From positions 46,804,374 to 46,868,373 of the forward strand of contig CP092879.1 in NCBI GenBank assembly GCA_030710605.1: a stretch of 64,000 nucleotides of DNA, given 5' to 3'. This document shows positions 10,300-20,577 of the stretch, piece after piece (position 1 is the stretch's first letter; every line of letters starts with the position of its first letter). Source of the DNA: Cordylochernes scorpioides. Lineage: Eukaryota > Arthropoda > Arachnida > Pseudoscorpiones > Chernetidae. Both the position numbers and the translations under genes were made by a program. The notes under the pieces were generated by a model that searched no databases, was not told the origin of the DNA, and saw nothing but the letters and a program-made list of their open reading frames with translations.

Positions 10300-12190
10300 C
10301 AATCTAATGTTATCTTCTACAGATTTGTAGAAAGGTGTTCCATTCTTCATTGGAACATTCCAATGTCATCTTCTTTGGATTTGTAGAAAAGTGTTCCATT
10401 CCTCACTAGCACAATTCAATGTCCTCTTCCTTGGATTTGTAGAGAAATGTTCCATTCCTCACTAGCACAATTCAATGTCCTCTTCCTTGGATTTGTAAAA
10501 AGTGTTCCGTTTCCCTCACTGGCACAATCCAATATCATATACAGGCTTGTAGAAAAGTGTTTCATTCCTCACTGGCACAATTCAATGTCATCTTCCTTGG
10601 ATTTGTAAAAACTGTTCCGTTTCCCTCACTGGCACAATCCAATATCATATACAGGCTTGTAGAAAAGTGTTTCATTCCTCACTGGCAAAATTCAATCTCA
10701 TCTTTGGATTTGTAGAGAAATGTTCCATTCCACACTGGCACAATCCAATGTTATCTTCCTTGGATTTATAGAGAAATGTTCCATTCCTCACTGACACAAT
10801 TCAATGTCATCTTCCTTGGATTTGTAGAGAAATGTTCCATTCCTCACTGGCACAATTCAATGTCATCTTCCTTGGATTTGTAGAGAAATGTTCCATTCCT
10901 CACTGGCACAATCCAATGTCATCTTCCTTGGATTTGTAGAGAAATGTTCCATTCTTCACTGGCACAATACAATGTTATCTTCCTTGGATTTGTAGAGAAA
11001 TGTTCCATTCCTCACTGGCACAATTCAATGTCATCTTCCTTGGATTTGTAAAAACTGTTCCGTTTCCCTCACTGGCACAATCCAATATCATATACAGGCT
11101 TGTAGAAAAGTGTTTCATTCCTCACTGGCAAAATTCAATCTCATCTTTGGATTTGTAGAGAAATGTTCCATTCCACACTGGCACAATCCAATGTTATCTT
11201 CCTTGGATTTGTAGAGAAATGTTCCATTCCTCACTGGCACAATTCAATGTCATCTTCCTTGGATTTGTAGAGAAATGTTCCATTCCTCACTGGCACAATT
11301 CAATGTCATCTTCCTTGGATTTGTAAAAACTGTTCCGTTTCCCTCACTGGCACAATCCAATATCATATACAGGCTTGTAGAAAAGTGTTTCATTCCTCAC
11401 TGGCAAAATTCAATCTCATCTTTGGATTTGTAGAGAAATGTTCCATTCCACACTGGCACAATCCAATGTTATCTTCCTTGGATTTGTAGAGAAATGTTCC
11501 ATTCCTCACTGGCACAATTCAATGTCATCTTCCTTGGATTTGTAGAGAAATGTTCCATTCCTCACTGGCACAATCCAATGTCATCTTCCTTGGATTTGTA
11601 GAGAAATGTTCCATTCCTCACTGGCACAATACAATGTTATCTTCCTTGGATTTGTAGAGAAATGTTCCATTCCTCACTGGCACAATCCAATGTCATCTTC
11701 CTTGGATTTGTAGAGAAATGTTCCATTCCTCACTGGCACAATACAATGTTATCTTCCTTGGATTTGTAGAGAAATGTTCCATTCCTCACTGGCACAATTC
11801 AATGTCATCTTCTTTAGATTTGTAGAGAAATGTTCCATTCCTCACTGGCACAATACAATGTTATCTTCCTTGGATTTGTAGAGAATGTTCCATTCCTCAC
11901 TGGCACAATTCAATATCATCTTCCTTGGATTTGTAGAGAAATGTTCCATTCCTCACTGGCACAATCCAATGTCATCTTCCTTGGATTTGTAGAGAAATGT
12001 TCCATTCCTCACTGGCACAATACAATGTCATCTTCCTTGGATTTGTAGAGAAATGTTCCATTTGTCACTCGCACAATCCAATGTTCTCTTCCTTGGATTT
12101 GTAGAGAAATGTTCCATTCCTCACTGGCACAATCCAATGTCATCTTCCTTGGATTTGTAGAGAAATGTTCCATTCCTCACTGGTAGAATT
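10300..12190 (+). repeat. 56-bp tandem array, about 34 units, with higher-order structure
   Basis: The unit holds TTCCTTGGATTTGTAGAGAA, ATGTTCCATTCCTCACTGGC and ACAATCCAATGTCATC. A variant block with AAAACTGTTCCGTTTCCCTC and ATCATATACAGGCTTGTAG recurs near 10500, 10614, 11048 and 11331, so several units have been copied together. It ends at a LINE-A remnant just before the assembly gap, so the copy number may be incomplete. Confidence 0.92.
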
Positions 12191-12191
12191 C

Positions 12192-12392
12192 TACTGGCAG
12201 CTCTACTCATCCCCAGAAGACACCATCAANNNNNNNNNNNNNNNNNNNNNNNNNNNNNNNNNNNNNNNNNNNNNNNNNNNNNNNNNNNNNNNNNNNNNNN
12301 NNNNNNNNNNNNNNNNNNNNNNNNNNNNNAAGTCTCAAGCTTTACAAGCTTGATACCCTAATATGATTGAGTGGAGATAAGAAAGAAGAAGA
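12192..12392 (+). pseudogene. LINE-A 3' end remnant interrupted by assembly gap
   Basis: CTCTACTCATCCCCAGAAGA before the gap and AAGCTTTACAAGCTTGATAC, then GTGGAGATAAGAAAGAAGAA after it, match the tail of the LINE at 13692-14340. Both flanks come from the same element, so the gap probably hides little or a collapsed repeat. Confidence 0.7.
12230..12329. other. Assembly gap (100 N)
   Basis: Exactly 100 N, a conventional gap of unknown true size, right after a 1.9-kb tandem array. Confidence 0.99.
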
Positions 12393-12650
12393 TTGAAGAA
12401 TTTTCTGGTGTCTCTCTGCTAGAAGAGCAAAGATATGCCTATTATCTTATTTTCTTTTGTTTTCCTCATTTATCTCGATCCTTTTTTCCTTGGTATTTTC
12501 TTCCCACTTCCTGCTTCTAAAATATCTCTTTAACACACTTTTTACTACCGATGCTCTCCATCCAGATCTGGCCTATTTATTCCTGTGCCGTTAAAAAAAA
12601 AGTTATATTTATTAGATTTAGTTTTAATTAGAGTTGTTAATATCTATATA

Positions 12651-12834
12651 TCAAATTACAAAACTATTCTAGACGCGTAATATTCTTTTTAAAATAAAAC
12701 AATTTCTACTGCCCTTACTGCAATGGAAAAATTAAATTGCAGTAAGGGCAGTAGAAATTGTTTTATTTTAAAAAGAATATTACGCGTCTAGAATAGTTTT
12801 GTAATTTGATAACAGATGGCGCTCTAGTGCATCG
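12651..12834. mobile_element. Perfect 74-bp palindrome with one-sided tail and 13-bp target duplication
   Basis: Arms 12651-12724 and 12736-12809 are exact inverse copies (TCAAATTACAAAACTATTC ... ACTGCAAT) around 11 bp. A 25-bp tail with CAGATGGCGCTCTAGTGC follows only the right arm. TAATATCTATATA flanks it at 12638-12650 and 12835-12847. Fragments of the arm recur at about 34966-35030 and 58645-58710. Confidence 0.85.
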
Positions 12835-12921
12835 TAATATCTATATACCTCACATTTCTCTTTTTATCTAGTTTGTCCTTTAAAACCTCCTCAGAAATTG
12901 GCTTTGAATCTTCTTCTAACT

Positions 12922-13476
12922 CTCATGGACAAAACTTAAGTAAGTTGTACCTTTTAGCATGTACATTGGGATTCAGACAATAACTCTGTAATAAACAAGG
13001 TAATAAGACCAAATCCAAATAAATAAATAGTGTGACTTTTTGGTAACAGTGTTGTTACTGAAACGTCACACTATTTATTTATTTGGATTTGATCTTATTA
13101 CCTTGTGTTTATAATCTATAATCCAAATTGTGCCTTATCAACTCTGTAAGATATTTGATGCACAGTGACCTTTATTGAGGACACATGAGATAGCCAAGTG
13201 TGAACCAAATTTTTATTTTTCCGTTTATCATTGCTCTTCACAATTCATCCTTTCATACCTCATCCCTAAGGTTAGAAATAATAATTTATTTCTCCTTAAA
13301 ATAAGTTTTGATTTTTCGTCCAAAAGAAACACATGCGGGATAATTTTCAAATGTCGTTTTACAATCACAAGCCGCATTATATTGTATTATAAATTACCTC
13401 TTGTCTCCTTAAAAAAAAAAATAGACAACTGGCGACATAAAAGTTTCTACTTCCTCAAGTTTTGTCCGTGAGTGTA
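12922..13476. mobile_element. Tc1-like TIR element (CTCATGGACAAAACTTAAG family), interrupted
   Basis: Ends ACTCTCATGGACAAAACTTA and CAAGTTTTGTCCGTGAGTG are inverted. The interior includes GCATGTACATTGGGATTCAG and AGACAACTGGCGACATAAAA, shared with 39708-39912 and 41461-41657. A foldback element (12992-13139) and a half foldback (about 13285-13370) are inserted in it. Confidence 0.7.
12992..13139. mobile_element. Foldback element, subfamily A, with 10-bp target duplication
   Basis: Short-loop palindrome with GTAATAAGACCAAATCCAAA, GGTAACAGTGTTGTTACTG and GATCTTATTACCTTGTGTTT. AACTCTGTAA flanks it at 12982-12991 and 13140-13149; related elements without the insertion read AACTCTGAAAGATATTTG. Confidence 0.8.
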
Positions 13477-13691
13477 TTTATCCAATGATTCACTGCTCTA
13501 TTAAGGCATCAAAGAAACCGGTTGAAGACATTATTTTTTAATGCATAAAAACATCTTCCTTGGAGGAATGTCCATGAGAGACTGCTTTAATAAACGTGGT
13601 ATTCCTGGTCTCTTATTGGAGGTTGGATTAAGATAAAAGTGGTCACATAAGGGAGGTGATCTGTCTTGGGTTATATTACTCTCAATGATGA

Positions 13692-14340
13692 TGGTCTTCT
13701 TTCTTATCTCCACACAATCATATTAGGGTATCAAGCTTGTAAAGCTTGTTGATGGTGTCTGCTGGGGAAGAGTAGAGCTCATCAATGGATGAGTCAATAC
13801 AGTCAATAATGTGTTTTGGGGTTGCAGCTTGAGAATTGCACTTAGTACATAGTAAGAATACCTTGCAACCATTCTGGAAAGTCATTGTACGTAGATGACC
13901 AGACCTAAGTCTGGAAATCAAAGACTGTTGTTCTCTTGGGAGGACAGAACTGGTGCTTGTCCCTCCTGCTCTGTACCAGTCATGTGCAGCATTAGATTTC
14001 CATTCCTGCAGGCATTGGGTTTTGATAGTACGGAGGAGGTCTCTTTCGTCTAGTTGGGTGGTAGATTCTCTGGCTTCAGGTAGGCCAAGAACTCCAGCCT
14101 TTGCCAGAGAGTCTGCTAGCTCATTTCCAGGAATTCCAACGTGAGCTGGAAGCCATTGCACTGTGACAGAGCTGTTGGCTGGGAGTCGGTTTACAGACTT
14201 AGCAATGTACTTTTGTCTGAAGATGGTAGCAACGCTGTTACCGAAACGTCACACACTATTTATTTATTTGGATTTGGTCTTATTACCTTGAGACTTAGCA
14301 ATGATATTGAGGAGAGGTTCTTGACTGGAGAAGCAGCTTT
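13692..14340 (-). pseudogene. LINE-A retrotransposon 3' end: RNase H C-terminus, zinc finger and tail
   Basis: Minus-strand coding at 13718-14207 carries WLPAHVGIPGNELADSLAKA, the conserved C-terminal part of a LINE RNase H domain (spacing His and Asp of HxGxPGNExAD). A terminal finger follows (RLRSGHLRTMTF, LCTKCNSQAATPKHIIDC), then the stop. The 3' UTR ends GTGTGGAGATAAGAAAGAAG. A foldback monomer with a 13-bp target duplication interrupts the RNase H region at 14208-14288, and the frame resumes at 14302. The RT and endonuclease are missing (5' truncation). The terminal CCHC-like finger is typical of R1/Jockey/I-group LINEs. Confidence 0.88.
14208..14288 (+). mobile_element. Single foldback half (subfamily A) inserted with 13-bp target duplication
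   Basis: TACTTTTGTCTGAAGATGG through CGAAACGTCACACACTATTT to CTTATTACCTTG. AGACTTAGCAATG occurs at 14195-14207 and 14289-14301, cutting the LINE-A frame cleanly. This shows that a monomer missing the left arm can insert by itself, as expected for a 5'-truncating retroelement. Core: CTGAAGA 14217-14223, GAAA 14243-14246. Confidence 0.88.
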
Positions 14341-14640
14341 CTTCTTCTTTTTCTTATCTCCACACTGGGTGAAATAGAATGTGTCTGCCTTTGTCATTAA
14401 GACTGGGAGCACTACTCAGTGGCAGGCCGACTTAGCTCCAAAATAAATGGCCGCCTCTGACATGAGGAACAGACGCCATGTGCAGCCGCTCCTAACATGG
14501 AGTACAAACGCTGCTCATCCTGTATCCCTGGATTAGGAGCCCTAACAGGGTACTATCAGCTGAGCCCAGGTTTTTTAGTGAGCTTGTTACTGCTCCCCCT
14601 CCTCCTTTTTCATCCGGGCTTGGGACCGGCAAGGGCGGAG
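14340..14640 (+). mobile_element. LINE-tail-sharing short retroelement (family A), near full length
   Basis: Sense strand is minus. On the + strand: TTCTTATCTCCACACTGGGT, GCCTTTGTCATTAAGACTGG, CAGTGGCAGGCCGACTTAGC, AGTACAAACGCTGCTCATCC, GAGCTTGTTACTGCTCCCCC and TTGGGACCGGCAAGGGCGGAG. It abuts the LINE-A copy, both ending in the same GATAAGAAAGAAG tail. Confidence 0.8.
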
Positions 14641-14911
14641 TTAGAGAGCTTGAAGGCTTTGAAGGGTATAAATGGCTGCTCTTGAGTCGGAGTAGATTAT
14701 TATTTTTCTTCACCCAATCATGATGATGATGATGGTGACATGCTGATGTACAAAGCCTCCCCAACAACTCCTTGTATCTGTAGTGATTCCATATGCTGAG
14801 AGATTGGTCCCCCCCCTTATTATTATTTTTTTTTTTTTTGAAGAAAAATGCCGTAAATATGTAAATTTTTCATTAGAGAAAAGAAAGGTTATGTAAATAT
14901 GGAAGGATATA

Positions 14912-15850
14912 CAAGGTGCGTTCATTAATTTCCAGGACTGGTTAAAAAATGAAATAAATAAAAAAGCTAGAGAAAATATTTTTTACAGAGTTGAATATTG
15001 GACATTCGACCACACCTGACTGAAAGCACGAGTCTCGTGGCGCACGCGCCGATCTAAAAATAGAACAAAACAACTTCCTTGTAAGGTTCGCATTTCTAAT
15101 TTTAAAATGGCCATTTTCGAAGAGCAGAGAATCTGCATTAAGTTTTGTTTTAAATTGAAAAAAAAGTGATACTGAGACGTATGAATTGATTAAAGAAGCT
15201 TTTGGCGATGCAGCTTTATCCCGTTCAAGAACTTTTGAATGATTTTCACGCTTCCAAAAAGGTCGGGAAAAGGTAAACGATGATCAGCATACTGGGCGTC
15301 CAAGATCATTTCGTTGCGAGGAAAACAAGCTCAAAATAAAGGAGTTAATTAAATCTAACAGAAGAATTATCTTCAGTGACTGGACTATCTGTTTATTTGG
15401 AGATAATGAGGTGCTTAAGGGAGGCAGTGCGCCTTAAAAGACCTGAAAGATGGCAAAACAATGACTGGATACTTCACGTCGGTAATGCGCGGCCGCACAC
15501 AGCCCATGTTGTTTTGCAGTTTTTGGCCAAGCATTCAACCATACAGATCCCTCATCCACCCTATTCCCCCGACTTAGCCCCCAATGACTTTTTCCTCTAT
15601 CCTAAATTGAAAATTAACTTGAAAGGACGGAAATTTGACAACGTTGATATGATACAAGCTGAATCGAAGGCAACCTTGAGGAACCTCTCAAAAAGTGATT
15701 TTATCTCCTGCTTCGACAATTGGAAAAAAAGATGGAACGGGTGTATTGAGGCAGGAGGGGCATATTTTGAAAAATATTGAATTAGTTTTTTTATTTGTTT
15801 TATTTTTTCAAAGATACAGAGCAGTCCTGGAAATTAATGAACGCACCTTG
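14912..15850 (+). mobile_element. mariner transposon, internally deleted and inactive
   Basis: Perfect 29-bp terminal inverted repeats (CAAGGTGCGTTCATTAATTT ...) at 14912-14940 and 15822-15850, with TA on both sides. The transposase remnant includes HTGRPRSF at about 15290 and, at 15376-15780, HVGNARPHTAHVVLQFL with PHPPYSPDLAPNDFFLYPKL and a C-terminal GAYFEKY. These are the mariner DD34D second and third catalytic regions. The usual second Asp in HxDNA(R/P)xH is Gly here, and about 350 bp are missing compared with a usual 1.3-kb mariner. Several frame breaks occur before 15376. It cannot encode active transposase. Confidence 0.92.
15376..15780 (+). pseudogene. mariner transposase, C-terminal part
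   Basis: 134 codons of the C-terminal catalytic half of a mariner transposase, described under the element 14912-15850. The third-acid motif SPDLAPND is intact; the preceding Asp is replaced by Gly in HVGNARPH. The ATG at 15376 lies in decayed sequence and is not a native start. Confidence 0.88.
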
Positions 15851-16117
15851 TATATAAGGTGTGTGTGTGTGCTGAAGTTTGGTTGTATTTGTCGAAATAA
15901 AGACTTTATCTTTTATGGTGACTGAGATTTGAGGCAACCAATAGGTAGAAAACACTTCAGTATCCAAGTCACAAAACAGAATCTTTGGGACAATCCAGGA
16001 AAAAATTGACAAGTTTTTCTGAGACATAGTCAAGTTACGGAGAGTTGGTCTGATATTCATTTGAACCTTTCCTAGGAATAAGTAACAACAATAACATACA
16101 ATGCTGTCACAGAAATA

Positions 16118-16292
16118 CAGTAGAACCTCCCTGTAAAAGACACCTAATTGCAGAGGCAAAGTGTCGTTTCGAGAGAAGTGTCCTCTTAACGGAGAGTTAC
16201 TAAATAGTAAAAATGCTAATTTTACAAATGAAAACTGTCCTATGTAGAGAGGTGTCCTCTACCACGGGTGTGCTCTCATGGAGGTTCTACTG
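16118..16292. mobile_element. pogo-like element
   Basis: CAGTAGAACCTCCCTGTAAA ... GGAGGTTCTACTG with TA flanks, 69 bp upstream of CSRP exon 2. Confidence 0.88.
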
Positions 16293-16360
16293 TATCACAT
16301 ATTTAACCAATCCTCCAGAGTAAGAAGAGAAGAGGTTCTCCAATTCACTGTGATGTGCAG

Positions 16361-16538
16361 CCAATGACCAATGCAAGAGGAGACTGGACAGCGGGAACCT
16401 GACAGAACATGAGAATGATATCTACTGCCGCACTTGCTACGGCAAGCTGTTTGGTCCCAAGGGCTACGGCTACGGTGGCGGAGCAGGGGTTCTGTCTATG
16501 GACACAGGAGACAAGTACAAGAATGGTCCCCCCACCAG
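16361..16538 (+). CDS. CSRP: CSRP/MLP exon 2: second half of LIM1 plus glycine-rich linker
   Basis: Acceptor TGTGCAG ends at 16360 and donor GTACCT starts at 16539. Frame is fixed by TGC at 16372. The translation runs CKRRLDSGNLTEHEND, then [19 protein letters not shown], then GGGAGVLSMDTGD. This is the diagnostic second zinc finger followed by the FGPKGYGYG glycine-rich repeat of CRP/MLP proteins. The exon begins in phase 1 and ends in phase 2 (AG, completed by C of the next exon). Its partner exon 1 is not in the window upstream; an equivalent occurs at 47860. If joined to such an exon the spacing reads C-A-N-D-Q-C, four residues between ligands instead of two. The intron to the left is longer than 16 kb and filled with repeats. 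Confidence 0.93.
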
Positions 16539-16801
16539 GTACCTTCACTTCTACACCCTCTGTACTGGATCCTTAGTTGTGATTATCTTTGTTCTTACCA
16601 ATATTTTAACAAAAGCAAATAATCGTTTGCGAATCTCTATGTATAAAATATATTCATCAGATTCAAACAGATTGTAATGTAGCTTCTCCTATAGAAGGAC
16701 TTCTATGTCCGAAAGCTAGAGAGAGATTTGTGAATAAAAAAATTTTAAAACAAAATTTATCCTTGGAGGTCTGATATTTCCAAGTTGAGATTGTAATATT
16801 A

Positions 16802-17266
16802 CTAGCCGAATGACCCAGGCAACGCCCGTGTTTTAATTTAGACACGTGGACCTGTTGGATCATTAACGCCCGTGTTTTACCCGATTGAATGTTTTTATTC
16901 AAATACTATTTGTTACAATTATAAATTGGCGCCTTGAATAAATGCATATATTAGTTAATAACTATAGCCTATGTGCTTTATCTGTCTATGTACTGTTGGC
17001 TTCCGTAGGCGTCTCTTACTGGGAAAAAGAAAGAGAGGATTCCATTTAGTTATTAACTAATATATGCATTTATTTAAGGAGCAACCTGCTCCAACACAAT
17101 AGTTACAAAAACCAAAAAGCGAGTGTGGGGTGGGCAAAGTCAAAAACAAAGTGTCTCGCGCATTGGCGGCGCCATCGTAGCGAACCAATAGGAGAGCGCC
17201 ATTCCAAAAAAAAAGCAAACGGTGACAGAGATGAAGAACGCATGACGCTCGTAACTGTATATAGAA
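16802..17266 (-). mobile_element. Non-autonomous Helitron with internal duplication at its 3' end
   Basis: On the minus strand it begins TTCTATATACAGTTACGAGC, next to A, and ends with the hairpin GGGCGTTGCC-type stem and CTAG, next to T. AACGCCCGTGTTTTA occurs twice near the + strand left end (16821 and 16865), so the hairpin region is duplicated. Lies in CSRP intron 2-3. Confidence 0.85.
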
Positions 17267-17544
17267 TAAAGTAGAACTTCCAAGAGAGGATGCTCTCGCT
17301 AGAGTATACCTCTCTATAAAGTAGTACGTGGTACTCTAGTAAGTGTGGAATTATAGTCAATTGAATTAAAGAGGTTATACACACATACACATAAAGCTTT
17401 ATTAAGACCAGCAGCCTTATACAGATTCACCACAGGAAGGAAGCTTAGATTGAGCTCCTATAAAGAGGTTATACTTTATTTAATAATATTAAGTCATTGT
17501 CTCCTTTGCAATCTTAATAGAGAGCATTTAGTTATCTTTTATCT

Positions 17545-17690
17545 ATGATAAGGCACAATTTGGATTGTAGATTAGAAACACAAGGTAATAAGATTAAATC
17601 CATATAGTGTGATGTTTCAGTATCAGCGTTGTTACAGAATAACACCCTATTAATTTATTTGGATTTGGTTTTATTCTTGTGTTTCTTTAA
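17545..17690. mobile_element. Foldback element remnant
   Basis: GATAAGGCACAATTTGGATT, CACAAGGTAATAAGATTAAA and inverse TTGGATTTGGTTTTATTC; core largely lost. Confidence 0.65.
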
Positions 17691-17903
17691 CTATTTATGC
17701 CAGACACTTTTGTAATTGCTGTTCACAAAACTACAACCTTGGAACATCACCAACAGCTGCAGTCAGATGGCTTGAGAGAGTGCTGCTGCTTTGAATTAAC
17801 ATGTTTGTTTAATCACCTCTTTTTTATACGAGTTATTCTATGTTTGGTTTTTGTTCCTTAAATATCTTTAGATCATCACATCATGTTTCCTGTGTGTCTA
17901 CAG

Positions 17904-18054
17904 CAATATCCCAGCCACAGCCCAGGCCTACGTGGCTCCCAAGATAGCGGCTGCTCCACCTCCAGGGAAAACCTCAAAGTGGGGTGGAGCTGACATCTGC
18001 CCCCGCTGTGGCAAGGCCGTCTACATGGCCGAGAAGATGATGGGGGGAGGCTCG
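17904..18054 (+). CDS. CSRP: CSRP/MLP exon 3: inter-LIM linker and first half of LIM2
   Basis: Acceptor GTCTACAG ends at 17903 and donor GTGAGT starts at 18055. The frame continues from exon 2 (phase 2) and gives an Ala/Pro-rich linker (NIPATAQAYVAPK, then AAAPPPGKTSK), then WGGADICPRCGKAVYMAEK, the start of a second LIM domain with its first CxxC pair. It ends in phase 0 after GGGS, just before the WHK of the next exon. The linker length and composition fit two-LIM CSRP proteins. The upstream intron (16539-17903) holds a Helitron copy and a foldback element. Confidence 0.93.
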
Positions 18055-18227
18055 GTGAGTGGGGACATCTATTGGTGGTGGTGGTGGGACGTGTAGTGTA
18101 TTAGCATCTATTCGAGTCTTGAGTTAATTTGCAATGAAGTATCTTTTATATTTTTATATATTTATTTATTTTTAATTATTATTATCCTCTCTCTCTCCTT
18201 CTATATATACTACACATTGTAAAGGCC

Positions 18228-18484
18228 TAGAAGTTGGTAACTGCTTTTACAGTAAGTACACAACATGTCTACACATGTGAAAAGTGCATTTCAACTTTTG
18301 CACTTACCAGTGTGCCAGATCTCTGCTCATGGTTACTTGCACTTGCTGGTGGGGTGTCGGACTTTTGAAAGAATCAGGGGCCATTGGAGCATTTTTTTTT
18401 TATAGGAAAAAAAATGCCCAATTCGATCCCAGGTTGTAGCAGTCGAAAAACCAACAGTTTAGACCATTCATCCACCAACCCCCA
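18228..18484 (-). mobile_element. tRNA-derived SINE
   Basis: Reverse orientation copy with tRNA-like head at the right (ACCAACAGTTTAGACCATTC with GATCCCAGGTTG at the degraded box B) and body at the left. With 18683-18996 it forms an inverted pair about 200 bp apart in a CSRP intron. Confidence 0.8.
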
Positions 18485-18682
18485 GTATATATTATAATGC
18501 ACTTGAACATGGCACTTGAAGTGTATTTGCCTTAAATGGCTGAAGCTCTTGGTGCGAATCTCAATCATATTCTTTTTGTTTCTCCTCACTGTTGGCTAAT
18601 AGCTGTCTGCCAATGTCAGGATCCTCTGCCAAAACAGGTGTCAGAATTGAAGGAAGAATCCCTGGAGTAAATTAATATCTGG

Positions 18683-18996
18683 GGGGGGCCGGTGGAAGAG
18701 TGATCTAAACCGTTGGTTTTCGACTGCTATGACCCGGGTTCAATTCCGGCATTGAGCACTTTTTTCTGATTAAAAAGATGCTCCAATGGCCCCCAATTCT
18801 TGAAAAAGTGTAACCCCACCAGCGAGTGCACGTAACCAAATGGGGCTATACCACATTTGTAATTGCAAAGTCGAACTGCTTTTCACATGTGTAGACATTT
18901 GGTGCACTTCAGTAAAAGCAGTTGCCTACTTCTACCCACCATGATTATCATGGCCTGTACCATGTTTACTAGGGATAAGCAAAAAAAAAAAAAAAC
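18683..18996 (+). mobile_element. tRNA-derived SINE, full-length reference copy
   Basis: The head shows a box A-like AGAGTGATCTAAACCGTTGG and a box B GGGTTCAATTCC, the internal Pol III promoter of a tRNA. A body follows with ATGCTCCAATGGCCCCCAAT, CCCCACCAGCGAGTGCACGT and CCACCATGATTATCATGGCC, then TACTAGGGATAAGC and a poly(A) tail. It is about 310 bp. I could not match the head to a specific tRNA. At least ten other copies or fragments lie in the window. Confidence 0.88.
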
Positions 18997-19449
18997 TATC
19001 TATTGAATGGATTAGGAAAAAAGAGGAAGAAATCCCCAGTAGATGTAGATTCTGAACAAATTAGATAAGCTGCCGGACTGATCTTTGGAGAAACAGTTTT
19101 CCGGAGAGAGAAAGAAATGGAGAGATTTTACAGCAGGCTTAAATATCTCAGTAGAGTAACTGCTATCAATTCAAAGAAAGAGAATGAAAGAAGTCGGGGA
19201 CAAGTCGTAGAGGAACTATGGGGAAATATGTCATCGTTACAATTAATTAGTTTTAATTATTAGGCGTACTAATGAAAGTGGGCCATATAATTACTGGCAA
19301 CCTCCTGGTTGTTTTGTAACTGCCATCTTTTTTTTTTTAAACTTATCCCAAGATAGGGTACTTGTTGGGCAATCATTGTTATCAAAAGTTCTGATTGCTT
19401 ATGTGCTGTCCATACATAGAAACCTGACTTGTTTTTGCACTTTTGTCTT

Positions 19450-19726
19450 TTTCTTCCTTATCTCCACTCTGGGTGAAGTAGAATGCATCCGCCTTTGTTA
19501 TTAAGACTGGGAGCACTACTCAGTGGCAGGCCGACTTAGCTCCAAAAGAAATGGCCGCCTCTGACATGAGGAACAGACGCCATGTGTAGCTGCTCCTAAC
19601 ATGGAGTACAAACGCTGCTCATCTTGTATCCCTGAATTAGGAGCCCTTACAGGGTACTATCAGCCAGGCCTGCTGAACCCAGGATTTTTAGCGAGCTTGT
19701 TACTGCTCCCCCTCTTCCTTTTTGTA
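19450..19726 (+). mobile_element. LINE-tail-sharing short retroelement (family A)
   Basis: Body as at 14340-14640, bounded by TTTTGCACTTTTGT-like sequence on both sides, possibly a target duplication (TTTTTGCACTTTTGTC before, TTTGTACTTTTGCACTTTTG after). Confidence 0.75.
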
Positions 19727-19944
19727 CTTTTGCACTTTTGTAAAGTGTGAAAACTTTCTTGTGTTTGAGTCTGGAGGTATTGGACTCACACACAAATGGA
19801 TTGGTGGGCCTGTGGAAGTAATTTTATTTTTATATTGTGTTGGTAAAAAACGATCAAACCTCTTTAATTCAAGGGAGTGTTGAATTGTATCAAGTTAAAT
19901 AGTGGTTGAAATTTAAAAAAAAAAAGGATAAATTATGGTTGAAG

Positions 19945-20152
19945 TACAAGGTAAATAGTTTGTGACGTTTCTGTAACAGCGTTGTTACCATCTTCAGACA
20001 AAAGTGCTGAATGATTGCTGAATTGATTCAGTACTTTTGTCTGAAGATGGTAATAATGCTGTTACCGAAATGTCACACACTATGTATTTATTTAGATTTT
20101 GGTCTTATTACCTTGTGTTTATAATCTATAATCTAAATTGTGCCTTATCATT
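19945..20152. mobile_element. Foldback element, subfamily A
   Basis: CAAGGTAAATAGTTTGTGAC with inverted core TTACCATCTTCAGAC, then TTTTGTCTGAAGATGGTAA and the usual CTATAATCTAAATTGTGCC end. The left arm is shortened. Confidence 0.78.
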
Positions 20153-20426
20153 TTACCATTTTATCATCTCTTTGGCAGTTTCAAAAGATATTAGGAATCT
20201 GTGTTGTGAAGAAAAAAAATTACCTTTATACTAATGAAAGGGCCCACAAAACTGTGTTCTTTATGTAAGTTTTTCAATGATGTCTTTGTCTTACCAATAC
20301 TAGCTTAGAGAAATGGTTAATGGATAACATATAGTTTTATATCTATCTTTGACTTTCTTTCTTTTTTTTAAAAGAATATACGATTTGTTCCACATTTTAG
20401 TAGAAGTAACATAGCCATCATCTGAA

Positions 20427-20528
20427 TATGTGTAGACATGTGGTGCACTTAAAGTAAAAGCAGTCGCCTACTTCTACCCACCATGATTATCATGGCCTGT
20501 ACCACGTGTACTAGGGATAAGCAAAAAA
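20427..20528 (+). mobile_element. tRNA-derived SINE, 3' fragment
   Basis: TGTGTAGACATGTGGTGCAC through CCACCATGATTATCATGGCC to GTACTAGGGATAAGCAAAAA. Confidence 0.75.
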
Positions 20529-20577
20529 TATATATATTTACATTGAGCATGAGCTGTTATCTTAGTACAGTTAAACC

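Larger units (their letters stand above)
1..12185 (+). repeat. Left copy of a segmental duplication (about 12 kb)
   Basis: Collinear and same-strand with 51711-63815. Both copies start with the same text at the end of the 37-bp array (GCCTATTTATATATAAAAAA). They share the 62-bp array, hammerhead region, foldback elements, pogo-like elements, long inverted repeat and 56-bp array, in the same order. By eye the shared blocks differ by only a few per cent. Copy-specific insertions break the match: here a 177-bp TIR element (4589-4765), a Bel/Pao remnant and a Helitron fragment. The true left end lies outside the window. Confidence 0.93.
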
